Source: Fluviibacter sp039805725 (GTDB lineage Bacteria; Pseudomonadota; Gammaproteobacteria; Burkholderiales; Rhodocyclaceae). Taken from it: a DNA stretch of 55,418 bases. A model generated the notes under the pieces. That model saw nothing but the letters and a program-made list of their open reading frames with translations. It was not told the DNA's origin and ran no database searches. This document shows, one piece after another, positions 7,555-16,717 of the stretch. Where the stretch lies: positions 1 to 55,418 of the forward strand of contig JBDLTT010000004.1 of assembly GCA_039805725.1 (NCBI GenBank), given 5' to 3'. Position 1 is the first letter of the stretch; each line of letters starts with the position of its first letter. The position numbers and the translations under genes were made by a program.

Positions 7555-10011
7555 TTAAAAAGCACTACCCATCGTAAACTGGAAAGGTTGTCGCTGAGCT
7601 CCGGGGCCAGCACCCAAAGGATAACCCAGACTGAATTTGAGCGGGCCCACCGGCGACACCCAGGTCATACCCAACCCCACCGAGGTGGCGATCGAATTAT
7701 TCGTTGGGTTACATGCTAGACCGGGGTAACAGCCCGGCGTTGCCGAACCGACAGCGCCGACGTAACCCACGTCGTAAAAGATATTCCAGCGCATGGTCTC
7801 GGCCAGACCGGGTAACGCGCCCTGAACTTCAAAGTTACCGGTCGCCAGCTGGTTGCCCCCGATATAGGACGTGCCCCCACCGGCATTGGTGGCCTGAGGA
7901 CCCACGGTACCCGGTTTATACCCCCGCACCGAGCCGATACCCCCCGCATAGAAGTTCTTGTAGAACGGATAGGCCTTGTCCCCCATACCCTGCCCATAAC
8001 CCAGGTTGGCGTTCCCCATCAGCAGCAAGGTCTTCTTCTGGTTCAGGGGGAGATAGTGTTGCTGCTGATAAGACAACTTGTAATACGCGATGCTCCCCGG
8101 CGGACTGGCCACTTCGGCACCCACACCGAAACGATTGCCCTCGGTCGGCATGATGTTCGAATTCAATGAATTCAGACGCCAACCCACGCTGGAAATCAGC
8201 GAGGTGTTGGTCGAGCCATACTGCTGGGTGAAGTTGTAGATGTTGTAGGGGACATTCGGGTAGCTATAGGTTGCGTTTGGCGTTACGCTGGTATCTGTCA
8301 CGGTCACCGTGCTTGCACCGCTCAGATTGATGTTCGTCGAGTCCATCGTGAATCCGAGGTTCATGCTACTCGTTTCACTGAGTGGATACGCAAAGCGGAT
8401 CCCGCCACCGCCGGATAACGTTTTATAGGTCGACAGCCAGTCGAGCGTGGCCGAGTTAAAGGTCCGATAGTAAAGGTCGTAGCCGATACTCACGTTATTC
8501 ACGGTCCAGTACGGATCGGTATACGACAGGTTGTAGAGCGTGTTCACCTTACTGGTGTTGACCGCCAATGTGACGTTCTTACCGCTACCAAAGAGGTTGT
8601 TCTGGCTGATTGAACCAGACAACGTGAGCTTTTCATAGCTCGAGAAACCCGCACCGATCTGGAAGCTACCCGTCGACTTTTCTTCGACATTGACATTCAC
8701 ATCGACCTGATCGTTCGTCCCTGCGGCCGGTGGTGTCTGGATATCGACCTGCTTGTAATAGTCGGTACGCATCAACCGCTCGCGCGATAGTTTGATCTTG
8801 TCGGCATCGTACCAGGCACCTTCGATCTGACGCATGTCCTGACGCACCACCTCATCACGCGACTTGGTGTTGCCGGTGACGTTGACTTTGCGCACGTAGA
8901 CCCGACGACCCGGGTCTACAAACAAGGTAAAGCCCACCAGGCGCTTCTCGCGATTGATATCCGGTGCGGCATTCACGTTGGCAAATGCGTAGCCTTCCTT
9001 GCCCAGCCGCTCGTTAATTGCTTTAACCGTCTGATTCACCTTATCGCGCGAAAACACCTGCCCCGGCGCAATCATGATGAGCTTGCGAATTTCGCTCTCG
9101 GGAACGATGAATTCGCCAAGCACCTTGACGCTGCTGATCACATAGCGATTGCCCTCACTCTGGGTGATGGTGAGATAGATATTTTCCTTGTTCGGGCTCA
9201 TCGAAACCTGGGTGCTGTCGATGGCGTAATCCAGATAACCGCGATCCTGATAGAAAGAGCGGAGTTTTTCCAAATCGGCGGTCAGCTTCTGACGCGAATA
9301 CTGGTCGGACTTGGTGTACCAGGACATCCACGTCGGCGTGGACAGCTCAAAAAGATCCTCAAGCTCGCTTTCCGGGTAAGCCTTGGCACCGATAATGTTG
9401 ATCTCGCGGATCTTCGCGGTATCGCCTTCGACAATATTGAAGTTGATGCCGACGCGGTTGCGTTCCAGTGGTGTGACCGTCGTGGTGATCTGAACCGCGT
9501 ACTTGCCGCGGGAGAGATATTGCCGCTTCAACTCCTGCTCGGCACGCTCAAGCACCGAGCGGTCAAAAATACGCGAGTCGGCCAGACCCACTTCCCGCAA
9601 AGCCTTGAGCACGACATCTTTTTCGAATTCTTTCATGCCCTCGAAAGTAATCGACGCGATCGCCGGTCGCTCCACCACACTGACGATAAGCACGTTCCCT
9701 TCGGCCTCGATCCGGACATCCTTGAAGAAACCGGTGGCGTAAAGGGTGCGGATGGACTCGGAGACTTTTTCATTGTCGACCGTTTCGCCGACCTTGATGG
9801 GTAAATACGTAAATACGGTGCCGGGCTCGGTGCGCTGCAAGCCCTCGACCCGGATGTCGCGCACGACAAAGGGTCGGAACACCGCGGTCTCATGCTGCTG
9901 TGCGACAGCAGGTGCCGCCGACGCGACCATCAGCGCCGCCCAAAGCAAACCGGGCAGCAGCCGACGCTGGAAGGCACTAAGTCCAATGCGGGGCGTGTGC
10001 TTCCGAGACAT
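7555..10011 (-). CDS. bamA: Outer membrane protein assembly factor BamA
   Basis: BamA is the Omp85 barrel that inserts beta-barrel proteins into the outer membrane. The product has a signal peptide (cleavage near AVAQQ), five POTRA domains in the N-terminal half (starting at FVVRDIRVEGLQRTEPGTVF), a barrel of about 380 residues with VRGYKPGTVGP, and a terminal phenylalanine as the assembly signal. A frame extension to 10044 overlaps rseP; I prefer the ATG at 10011 (818 residues), four bases beyond the rseP stop, although no strong Shine-Dalgarno is seen. Neighbours rseP and skp belong to the same assembly and stress pathway. Confidence 0.95.
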   Translation of the reverse strand: MSRKHTPRIGLSAFQRRLLPGLLWAALMVASAAPAVAQQHETAVFRPFVVRDIRVEGLQRTEPGTVFTYLPIKVGETVDNEKVSESIRTLYATGFFKDVRIEAEGNVLIVSVVERPAIASITFEGMKEFEKDVVLKALREVGLADSRIFDRSVLERAEQELKRQYLSRGKYAVQITTTVTPLERNRVGINFNIVEGDTAKIREINIIGAKAYPESELEDLFELSTPTWMSWYTKSDQYSRQKLTADLEKLRSFYQDRGYLDYAIDSTQVSMSPNKENIYLTITQSEGNRYVISSVKVLGEFIVPESEIRKLIMIAPGQVFSRDKVNQTVKAINERLGKEGYAFANVNAAPDINREKRLVGFTLFVDPGRRVYVRKVNVTGNTKSRDEVVRQDMRQIEGAWYDADKIKLSRERLMRTDYYKQVDIQTPPAAGTNDQVDVNVNVEEKSTGSFQIGAGFSSYEKLTLSGSISQNNLFGSGKNVTLAVNTSKVNTLYNLSYTDPYWTVNNVSIGYDLYYRTFNSATLDWLSTYKTLSGGGGIRFAYPLSETSSMNLGFTMDSTNINLSGASTVTVTDTSVTPNATYSYPNVPYNIYNFTQQYGSTNTSLISSVGWRLNSLNSNIMPTEGNRFGVGAEVASPPGSIAYYKLSYQQQHYLPLNQKKTLLLMGNANLGYGQGMGDKAYPFYKNFYAGGIGSVRGYKPGTVGPQATNAGGGTSYIGGNQLATGNFEVQGALPGLAETMRWNIFYDVGYVGAVGSATPGCYPGLACNPTNNSIATSVGLGMTWVSPVGPLKFSLGYPLGAGPGAQRQPFQFTMGSAF

Positions 10012-10015
10012 CCGT

Positions 10016-11431
10016 CTACCAGTTGAAAAGTCGCTGTAAGTCATTGAAAAGCGCGATAAACATCAGAAAACCGAGTAAAACCACGCCAAAACGCTGAAAA
10101 AACGCCTGACGCTCTGCAGACACAGGTTTTCCCGTCAGAATCTCGATCAAATAATACATCAAGTGTCCCCCATCCAGGAGCGGCAGGGGCAACAGATTGA
10201 TCACCGCCAGGGAGAGACTGACGATCGCCAGAAAGCGTAAAAAGGCCTCGGGACCAATGCGGGCGGTCTGGCCGGCAGCGGTGGCAATGGTCACCGGGCC
10301 CGAGAGATTCTCGAGCGAGGCTTTACCCGTCAGCATCTGCCCCAGCATGACCAGCGTAAACCGGCTCTTCTCGTAGGTTTCGACACCGGCGGCGCTGAGC
10401 GCCTCGAAGGGGCCGAGATCCTGCCGGACACGATAGGCATCGAGGGCAGCGGCGTCCTGGACCGGACCAAGACCAGCCTTGCCAATTCGCTCGATACGAC
10501 CGTCTTGCGATGCCTGCCCGCTCCGCCTGGCCGGCTCTTCAACCGCGCGTGGCGTCAGTGTCAGGTTGCGGACCTGGCCGTTGCGGGAAATCTGCACCGC
10601 CATGGGCTGATCCGGGTTGGCACGGATGGCGTTGACCACTTCCGACCAGTGCGCTACCGGCGTGCCATTAATGCGCTCAATACGGTCGCCCGCCTCAAAG
10701 CCACTGGCCAGCGCGGCGCTATCCGGTTGAACCACTCCGATCACCGGCTGGAAATCGGGCGTCGCCAGACGTAGGCCGAGCGCAGGCAATAGATCGGGGC
10801 CGAGGCGCTCGTCACCGGGAAGCGCGACCAGAAGTCCCCGCTCCGGTGTGCCATCCACACGATGACCTGACCGCGTGGGTGCAACCGCAATACTGATTTC
10901 GCGCGCCTGACCAAAGGCCTGCAGCAGATGCCACTGAAATGCCGCCCACGTTGCGACCGGTTCCCCGTCTACCCGGACCACCAGATCTCCGGACTTCACG
11001 CCGGCTATGGCAGCGGGCGTATCGGCGGGTGGTTCGGCCAGAATCGGGCGCCATTCAACAACGCCGTTCAAAAACACGATCCAGTACAACAGAATGGCCA
11101 GCAGAAAATTGGCGATCGGCCCCGCGGCAACCATGGCGATGCGTTTACCGACCGATTGCGTATCAAAAGCGACGGCACGATCGGCATGGCTCATGCCCGA
11201 TTCATCCCGGGTGTCGAGTGGTTTGACATAGCCGCCGAGCGGCCAGAGGCACAACGCCCATTCGGTGCCCGAACGATCCTGGCGTGACCACAACACTTTG
11301 CCAAAACCGAAGGCGAAGCGCAGCACACGCACACCACACCAGCGCATCACCAGGTAGTGGCCCAGCTCGTGCACCGTCACGAGCAGGCCAATGGCGACGA
11401 TGAAAGCGAGTAACGAGGTCAGGAAATTCAT
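10016..11431 (-). CDS. rseP: RIP zinc metalloprotease RseP
   Basis: RseP is a site-2 intramembrane protease that cleaves anti-sigma factor RseA to release sigma E. The 471-residue protein has HELGH at 21-25 in the first membrane helix, two tandem PDZ domains in the middle (about 125-320), and the partner motif LLPLPLLDGGHLMYYLIE near the C-terminus followed by further membrane helices. It overlaps dxr by four bases. Placement just before bamA matches its role in sensing outer-membrane protein misfolding. Confidence 0.96.
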   Translation of the reverse strand: MNFLTSLLAFIVAIGLLVTVHELGHYLVMRWCGVRVLRFAFGFGKVLWSRQDRSGTEWALCLWPLGGYVKPLDTRDESGMSHADRAVAFDTQSVGKRIAMVAAGPIANFLLAILLYWIVFLNGVVEWRPILAEPPADTPAAIAGVKSGDLVVRVDGEPVATWAAFQWHLLQAFGQAREISIAVAPTRSGHRVDGTPERGLLVALPGDERLGPDLLPALGLRLATPDFQPVIGVVQPDSAALASGFEAGDRIERINGTPVAHWSEVVNAIRANPDQPMAVQISRNGQVRNLTLTPRAVEEPARRSGQASQDGRIERIGKAGLGPVQDAAALDAYRVRQDLGPFEALSAAGVETYEKSRFTLVMLGQMLTGKASLENLSGPVTIATAAGQTARIGPEAFLRFLAIVSLSLAVINLLPLPLLDGGHLMYYLIEILTGKPVSAERQAFFQRFGVVLLGFLMFIALFNDLQRLFNW

Positions 11432-12606
11432 GCTGACAAGGCCACCAGCGATTCGGCATGAGCCCGCGCGACCATATCCGCCTCGAGCACATCTTCCAGA
11501 TTGTGAATCGCACCATGGTCAATGGCGCCGAGGGTGGCCTCGATAATCTCCGGAATCTGCATAAATCCGATGCGATTTGCCAGGAATGCTGCTACGGCAA
11601 CCTCGTTGGCCGCATTCAGCACCGCCGGCGCACGCCCCCCCTGCGCCAGGGCGTCGAATGCCAATCGCAAACAGGGGAAAGCGTCGAGATCCGGCGCCAT
11701 GAAATCAAAACGGCCACACGCCACCAGATCAAGCCATTCAACACCGGACACGATGCGTTCGGGCCAGGCCAGTGCATGCGCGATCGGGGTCCGCATATCC
11801 GGCGCACCCAATTCGGCGATCACCGACCCGTCTGCATACTGGACCAGCGAATGGATCGTACTCTGCGGATGCACAACCACTTTGATCTGATCGGGACCGA
11901 TACCAAAAAGATGGTGTGCTTCGATCACTTCCAGACCCTTGTTCATCAGGGTGGCGGAATCGACCGAAATCTTGGGGCCCATCGACCATTTGGGATGACT
12001 GACCGCTTGCGCCGGCGTGACAGCCGCCAGCCGCTTCCGGTCAAACCCGCGGAAAGGACCACCGGATGCCGTCAGCGTGATATGCGCAACACCGTGGCGC
12101 CCGGGATTCCGTTGATAATCGGCGGGTAATGACTGGAAGATTGCATTATGCTCACTATCAATGGGCAGCAGCACTGCGCCCGATTCTCGCACGGCGTTCA
12201 TAAAGAGATCGCCCGCCATGACCAGCGCTTCCTTGTTCGCTAACAGCAGCCTTTTACCGGCTTTGGCGGCCGCCATCGCCGAAGGCAACCCCGCCGCCCC
12301 AACAATCGCCGCCATGACCGTATCCACTTCCGGCAGCCGAACCACATCGACGATGGCATCACACCCTGACAGAACCTCTGTAGGGACATCGATTTCTTCT
12401 AAACGATGACGCAGCGATTCGGCGGCAGCGGGATCGACCACCACGGCAATATCCGGACGGAACTGCACAATCTGTTGTTCGAGAACATCGATCCGGCTAT
12501 GGGCTGCCAGTGCAAACACACGATAACGATCGGGGTGACGCGCAATCACGTCGAGCGTGTTCTGACCGATCGATCCGGTAGCGCCGAGAACAGCGATGGA
12601 CTGCAT
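11428..12606 (-). CDS. dxr: 1-deoxy-D-xylulose 5-phosphate reductoisomerase
   Basis: Dxr (IspC) is the NADPH-dependent second step of the methylerythritol phosphate route to isoprenoids. The product starts MQSIAVLGATGSIGQNTLDV, a GxTGSIG dinucleotide-binding loop, and contains IDSEHNAIFQSL and LTASGGPF with the substrate and metal-binding residues, then HPKWSMGPKISVDSATLMNKGLE. I chose the ATG at 12606; an in-frame start at 12633 would overlap cdsA. It lies seven bases behind cdsA. The IPP it supplies feeds UppS, encoded two genes upstream. Confidence 0.97.
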   Translation of the reverse strand: MQSIAVLGATGSIGQNTLDVIARHPDRYRVFALAAHSRIDVLEQQIVQFRPDIAVVVDPAAAESLRHRLEEIDVPTEVLSGCDAIVDVVRLPEVDTVMAAIVGAAGLPSAMAAAKAGKRLLLANKEALVMAGDLFMNAVRESGAVLLPIDSEHNAIFQSLPADYQRNPGRHGVAHITLTASGGPFRGFDRKRLAAVTPAQAVSHPKWSMGPKISVDSATLMNKGLEVIEAHHLFGIGPDQIKVVVHPQSTIHSLVQYADGSVIAELGAPDMRTPIAHALAWPERIVSGVEWLDLVACGRFDFMAPDLDAFPCLRLAFDALAQGGRAPAVLNAANEVAVAAFLANRIGFMQIPEIIEATLGAIDHGAIHNLEDVLEADMVARAHAESLVALSA

Positions 12607-12613
12607 ACAGGTG

Positions 12614-13429
12614 TCAGTGACCCGTGGCGACAATGATCAGCAACAAGGCAACCGGCAGCACGGAAAGCTGGCTATCGATGCGATCGAGGATGCCACCATG
12701 ACCCGGCAGCAGGTTCGAACTATCCTTGATGCCTGCCTGACGTTTCATCAGCGACTCGAACAGATCACCGGTGATCGACAATGCCAACAAGAGCAGCAAT
12801 ACAGGGATCGATAGCAACGAGAAGATACCGCCAACGTGATTAAGCACCAACGCATAGATCAGCATACAGACTGCGGCGCCCGCGACACCCTCCCAGGTTT
12901 TACCGGGGCTGATCGATGGGGCGAGTTTGCGCTTACCGAACTGACGCCCGGAAAAATACGCACCGATATCGGCGATCCAGGGCACGGCCATCACCGCGAG
13001 CAACAACCAGGGCTCCGGTGGCACCGGCTTCAAAGACACGAGTGCGGTCCAGGCCGGTACGAGCAATACCAGACCCGTGATGACATGCAGCGCCGGGTGA
13101 TTCAAACGCCATTGGCGCATCAACCAGAACGGCACCAGCAATAGCCAGAATGCCGCGCCGATCAGCAGGGAAAGCCCTGTCAACCAGGCCATCCAGCCGA
13201 TGGGTGCAAACAGCATGATGCCAGCCAACGCGAGACCCAGCATTACGGAAACCAGCATACGGGGCGCACGCGTCAGGTACGGCGTTGCAGTCAACCCCAG
13301 CCACTCCCAGAAGCCTAGCGCGGCAACAACGCAACAGAACAACACCCAGGACAACGGTGGCAGCACGAAGAGCATCAACGCAACGAGCGCGAATAATAGA
13401 ACGGCGGTTTTAATACGCGTTGCGAGCAT
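12614..13429 (-). CDS. cdsA: Phosphatidate cytidylyltransferase
   Basis: CdsA makes CDP-diacylglycerol, the branch point for phospholipids, in the inner membrane. The 271-residue protein has about eight hydrophobic segments and the C-terminal family signature beginning SISPGKTWEG and ending in SITGDLFESLMKRQAGIKDSSNLLPGHGGILDRIDS. It begins three bases after uppS. Confidence 0.96.
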   Translation of the reverse strand: MLATRIKTAVLLFALVALMLFVLPPLSWVLFCCVVAALGFWEWLGLTATPYLTRAPRMLVSVMLGLALAGIMLFAPIGWMAWLTGLSLLIGAAFWLLLVPFWLMRQWRLNHPALHVITGLVLLVPAWTALVSLKPVPPEPWLLLAVMAVPWIADIGAYFSGRQFGKRKLAPSISPGKTWEGVAGAAVCMLIYALVLNHVGGIFSLLSIPVLLLLLALSITGDLFESLMKRQAGIKDSSNLLPGHGGILDRIDSQLSVLPVALLLIIVATGH

Positions 13430-13432
13430 GGC

Positions 13433-14257
13433 CTAACTCCTGGATGAATCGGATGTGACTGCGGACGCCATTCTCGCCGCGCGCTGCGCAGCTTCGATCT
13501 GATCGCCGGTCTGACCGAAGCGGCGTTGACGCTTCTGGAAAGAACGAATCGCTTCAATAAACGCGGTCTGGTCAAAATCAGGCCACAGTGTGGGCGTGAA
13601 ATAGAGTTCGGAATACGCCAACTGCCAAAGCAGAAAATTGGAAATCCGTTCTTCGCCACCGGTGCGGATGAACAGATCCGGTTCCGGCACGCCCGCAAAA
13701 GAGAGATAAGGTTCCAGATCCTGCTCCTGGTACTCACCGGCCCGCTCGGGATGCGCTTCAACCAGGCGGTTGACCGCCTGGGCAATATCCCAACGGCCAC
13801 CGTAGTTAGCGCACACATGCAGGATGAGCCGTTGATTGTTCGCAGTTTGCGCTTCCGCAGCATTAATCAACGCCTGCAATTCGGGGGCGAAACGACTGTG
13901 ATCGCCGACGATACGCAGACGGATGCCATGCTCGTTTAGCTTACCGACTTCCTGCTCCAACGCTTTCATGAAGAGCTGCATCAGCAGCGTAACCTCTTCA
14001 ACGGGGCGACGCCAGTTTTCCGAACTGAACGCAAAAAGCGTGAGGTGTTCCACGCCGAGCTCCAGACACTGACGCACGGTACTGCGTACGGTTTCAACCC
14101 CCTGGCGGTGGCCGGCAACACGCGGCAACAATCGACGCTTGGCCCAACGGCCATTGCCATCCATGATGATGGCGATATGGCGCGGGCAAACCCCGTCATG
14201 GACAGCAGTCTCAGCTTTGAACTGAGCCTGTTTACGGAACCAACGGGAAATTTTCAT
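13433..14257 (-). CDS. uppS: Undecaprenyl diphosphate synthase
   Basis: A cis-prenyltransferase that makes the C55 lipid carrier for peptidoglycan and O-antigen. It has the IIMDGNGRWAKRR motif with catalytic D33, followed by GHRQG, ENWRRP and the C-terminal PEPDLFIRTGGEERISNFLLWQLAYSE block. The 274 residues include about 18 extra N-terminal residues and a C-terminal tail beyond a minimal enzyme. The gene follows frr by 30 bases. Confidence 0.97.
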   Translation of the reverse strand: MKISRWFRKQAQFKAETAVHDGVCPRHIAIIMDGNGRWAKRRLLPRVAGHRQGVETVRSTVRQCLELGVEHLTLFAFSSENWRRPVEEVTLLMQLFMKALEQEVGKLNEHGIRLRIVGDHSRFAPELQALINAAEAQTANNQRLILHVCANYGGRWDIAQAVNRLVEAHPERAGEYQEQDLEPYLSFAGVPEPDLFIRTGGEERISNFLLWQLAYSELYFTPTLWPDFDQTAFIEAIRSFQKRQRRFGQTGDQIEAAQRAARMASAVTSDSSRS

Positions 14258-14287
14258 AGGAGCGTTACGCCCTTGCCCTAACGCAGA

Positions 14288-14842
14288 TCAGATCTGCATC
14301 AGTTCCTTCTCTTTATCGGCCAGCTGCTTATCGACTTCGGCCACGAACTTGTCGGTCAGCTTCTGGATTTCATCCTGGGCACGACGCTCGTCATCCTCGG
14401 AGATTTCCTTGTTCTTGAGCGACTCTTTGAGCGCATTGTTGGCGTCGCGACGCAGATTGCGGATCGCAACCTTGCCATTTTCGCCTTCGGCCTTAACGAC
14501 CTTGATCAGCTCTTTACGGCGCTCTTCGGTCAACGGCGGCATCGGTACGCGAATCAGTTCGCCCTGTGCCGCCGGATTCAAACCCAGATCCGATTCGCGA
14601 ATCGCCTTCTCGATCTTGGCGGCCATCGGCTTTTCCCACGGCTGGACGCCAATCGTACGCGCGTCGACCAGGGTCACGTTGGCTACCTGATTGATCGGCA
14701 CCATCGAGCCGTAGTACTCGACCATTACGTGATCGAGAATACCCGTGTGCGCGCGACCCGTACGGATCTTGCCCAGTTCGGTTTTCAGGCTTTCCAGGGA
14801 TTTGAGCATTTTCTGCTCGGTAGTCTTTTTCAGTTCGCTCAT
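14288..14842 (-). CDS. frr: Ribosome recycling factor
   Basis: RRF splits post-termination ribosomes with EF-G. The 184-residue protein shows the conserved LKTELGKIRTGRAHTGILD, VEYYGSMVPINQVANVTL and PMPPLTEERRKELIK segments, and the usual charged three-helix bundle. The gene starts 26 bases after pyrH, and a minus-strand AGGA precedes the ATG. Confidence 0.98.
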   Translation of the reverse strand: MSELKKTTEQKMLKSLESLKTELGKIRTGRAHTGILDHVMVEYYGSMVPINQVANVTLVDARTIGVQPWEKPMAAKIEKAIRESDLGLNPAAQGELIRVPMPPLTEERRKELIKVVKAEGENGKVAIRNLRRDANNALKESLKNKEISEDDERRAQDEIQKLTDKFVAEVDKQLADKEKELMQI

Positions 14843-14868
14843 AACAGGTGTCCTGAGATTCTTTTAGA

Positions 14869-15585
14869 TCAGCAATACACGAGAGTGCCTTCGGCACCCC
14901 CCATCACAACACGCTCCAACGCACCGGGTTCAAAAATCGAGAACACGTTGATCGGCAGCTTCTGGTCACGACACAAGGCAAACGCCGTCGCATCCATGAC
15001 CTTGAGATCCTTCTGGATCGCTTCGTCGAAAGAGATGGAAGCGTACTTGGTTGCCGTCGGATCCTTCTTCGGGTCAGCGGTGTAGATACCATCGACCTTG
15101 GTGGCTTTGAGAACGATCTCGGCGCCGATTTCTGCACCACGAAGCGCCGCTGCCGTATCAGTGGTAAAAAACGGGTTACCGGTACCTGCGGCAAAAATCA
15201 CGATGCGACCCTGCTCCAGATAACGGATCGCCTTACCACGAACATAGGGTTCGACAACCTGCTGGATATCCAGGGCCGATTGCACACGTACGGGCAGCTC
15301 GGCCAGACGCATCGCATCCTGCAGCGCCAGACTGTTCATCACGGTGGCCAGCATCCCCATGTAGTCGGCTTGCGCACGATCCATCCCGGAAGCCGATGCC
15401 GCGACACCACGGAAAATATTGCCGCCGCCGATGACCACGCCCATCTGAACCCCCAGATCGGCCACTTTCTTGATTTCGGCAACGATGCCGTTGATGGTCT
15501 GACGATTGATGCCGTAGGCGTCATCGCCCATCAAGGCTTCGCCGGAGAGCTTGAGCAGTATGCGTTTGTATTTGGGTGTTGCCAT
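14869..15585 (-). CDS. pyrH: Uridylate kinase
   Basis: UMP kinase of the amino-acid kinase fold, making UDP for nucleotide and cell-wall precursor synthesis. The product begins MATPKYKRILLKLSGEALMG, with GVVIGGGNIFRG, and TGNPFFTTDTAAALR later. The frame is open to 15642, but the ATG at 15585 has a good AAGGGG ribosome binding site and gives the usual 238 residues. It lies 92 bases after tsf, with a hairpin between them. Confidence 0.97.
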   Translation of the reverse strand: MATPKYKRILLKLSGEALMGDDAYGINRQTINGIVAEIKKVADLGVQMGVVIGGGNIFRGVAASASGMDRAQADYMGMLATVMNSLALQDAMRLAELPVRVQSALDIQQVVEPYVRGKAIRYLEQGRIVIFAAGTGNPFFTTDTAAALRGAEIGAEIVLKATKVDGIYTADPKKDPTATKYASISFDEAIQKDLKVMDATAFALCRDQKLPINVFSIFEPGALERVVMGGAEGTLVYC

Positions 15586-15643
15586 GAAAGACCCCTTATA
15601 ACGAGAAAATTGCGTCAAGAATCCGGAATTGCGGAACTGCAAA

Positions 15644-15668
15644 CCGGGTCACGCAACGCGCGACCCGG
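15644..15668 (-). terminator. Hairpin between tsf and pyrH, possible attenuator
   Basis: Arms CCGGGTC (15644-15650) and GACCCGG (15662-15668) pair perfectly around an 11-base loop. Read on the minus strand it lies ten bases behind the tsf stop and is followed by only TTTGC, so it would be a weak terminator or an mRNA-stabilising element. Confidence 0.45.
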
Positions 15669-15677
15669 GCACAACGA

Positions 15678-16574
15678 TTACTTCTTGGCAGCCGCCGCCT
15701 GTTGCGCAGCGACTTCGGCGGCGAAGTCATCGACTTTCTTCTCGATGCCTTCACCGACAATAAACAGGGTGAAGCCCTTGATCTGGGCATTCTTCTGCTT
15801 GAGCAGTTGCTCGATCGTCTGCTTCCCATCTTCGGCCTTCACGAAAACCTGCCCCATCAGGGTGACTTCCTTCAGGAACTTCTGGACGGTGCCTTCCACC
15901 ATCTTGGCAACGATGTCGGCCGGTTTGCCCGATTCGGCAGCCTTTTCTGCCGCAATGCGACGCTCGGTTTCGATCAGTGCGGCGTCAACACCCGACGCGT
16001 CGAGCGACTTCGGCTTGTTAGCGGCGATATGCATGGCCAGATCCTTGGCCAGTGCTTCGTCGCCACCGTCGACGTCGACCAGCACACCAATCTTGCTACC
16101 ACCGTGTACGTACGAAGCCACCTTGCCGGCACCTTCGATGCGCACGAAGCGGCGGATCGACATGTTTTCACCGATCTTGCCGACCAATGCGGCACGCACG
16201 GCTTCAACGGTCGAATCATTCAGCGGCAATGCCGACAGCGCGGCCACATCGGCCGGGTTCTTGGTAGCGGCCAACTCGGCCACTTGACGGGCAAAGGCCA
16301 GAAAATCATCGTTCTTGGCCACGAAATCGGTTTCGCAGTTCACTTCGACCATCGAAGCCAGCTTGCCATCCGCCGACAGGTAGATACCGACAATCCCTTC
16401 AGCGGCAATGCGCGCAGCCGCCTTCGAAGCCTTGCCACCCAGCTTAACGCGCAGAATCTCTTCGGCCTTGGCCATATCGCCCTGGGCTTCGCTCAGCGCC
16501 TTTTTGCACTCCATCATCGGTGCATCGGTCTTCTCACGAAGTTCCTTGACCATCCCTGCGGTAATTTCAGCCAT
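15678..16574 (-). CDS. tsf: Elongation factor Ts
   Basis: EF-Ts exchanges GDP for GTP on EF-Tu. The 298-residue product starts MAEITAGMVKELREKTDAPMMECKKAL (UBA-like N-terminal domain), contains the exchange-core sequence VNCETDFVAKND, and ends with the dimerisation and coiled-coil regions. It is preceded by GAGAAAAGC as ribosome binding site and follows rpsB after 143 bases that hold two hairpins. Confidence 0.98.
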   Translation of the reverse strand: MAEITAGMVKELREKTDAPMMECKKALSEAQGDMAKAEEILRVKLGGKASKAAARIAAEGIVGIYLSADGKLASMVEVNCETDFVAKNDDFLAFARQVAELAATKNPADVAALSALPLNDSTVEAVRAALVGKIGENMSIRRFVRIEGAGKVASYVHGGSKIGVLVDVDGGDEALAKDLAMHIAANKPKSLDASGVDAALIETERRIAAEKAAESGKPADIVAKMVEGTVQKFLKEVTLMGQVFVKAEDGKQTIEQLLKQKNAQIKGFTLFIVGEGIEKKVDDFAAEVAAQQAAAAKK

Positions 16575-16647
16575 GCTTTTCTCCTAACTCAGATCATTTG
16601 ACGCTGCCTGCCGAAAATCCCCCGGCAAACAGGTTGTTTATTGCAAA

Positions 16648-16669
16648 TCGGCCGCCCGAAGGCGGCCGA
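16648..16669 (-). terminator. UUCG-capped hairpin between rpsB and tsf
   Basis: On the minus strand, nine perfect base pairs (TCGGCCGCC with GGCGGCCGA) close a TTCG loop with a C-G closing pair, an extra-stable tetraloop. It is followed by TTTGC, not a long T run. A partial terminator or RNA-processing barrier that sets the rpsB to tsf ratio is the likely role. Confidence 0.6.
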
Positions 16670-16674
16670 CCGTG

Positions 16675-16708
16675 CCGGAGCGGAATCCCCACCTGAGCGG
16701 GGGTCCGG
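16675..16708 (-). terminator. Second hairpin directly after rpsB
   Basis: Nested pairing of CCGGA (16675-16679) with TCCGG (16704-16708), and of CCCC (16687-16690) with GGGG (16699-16702), starts ten bases after the rpsB stop codon. With the UUCG hairpin it forms a tandem structure. There is no T run, so a 3'-end stabiliser or attenuator is more likely than a full terminator. Confidence 0.45.
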
Positions 16709-16717
16709 CCTGTGCGA

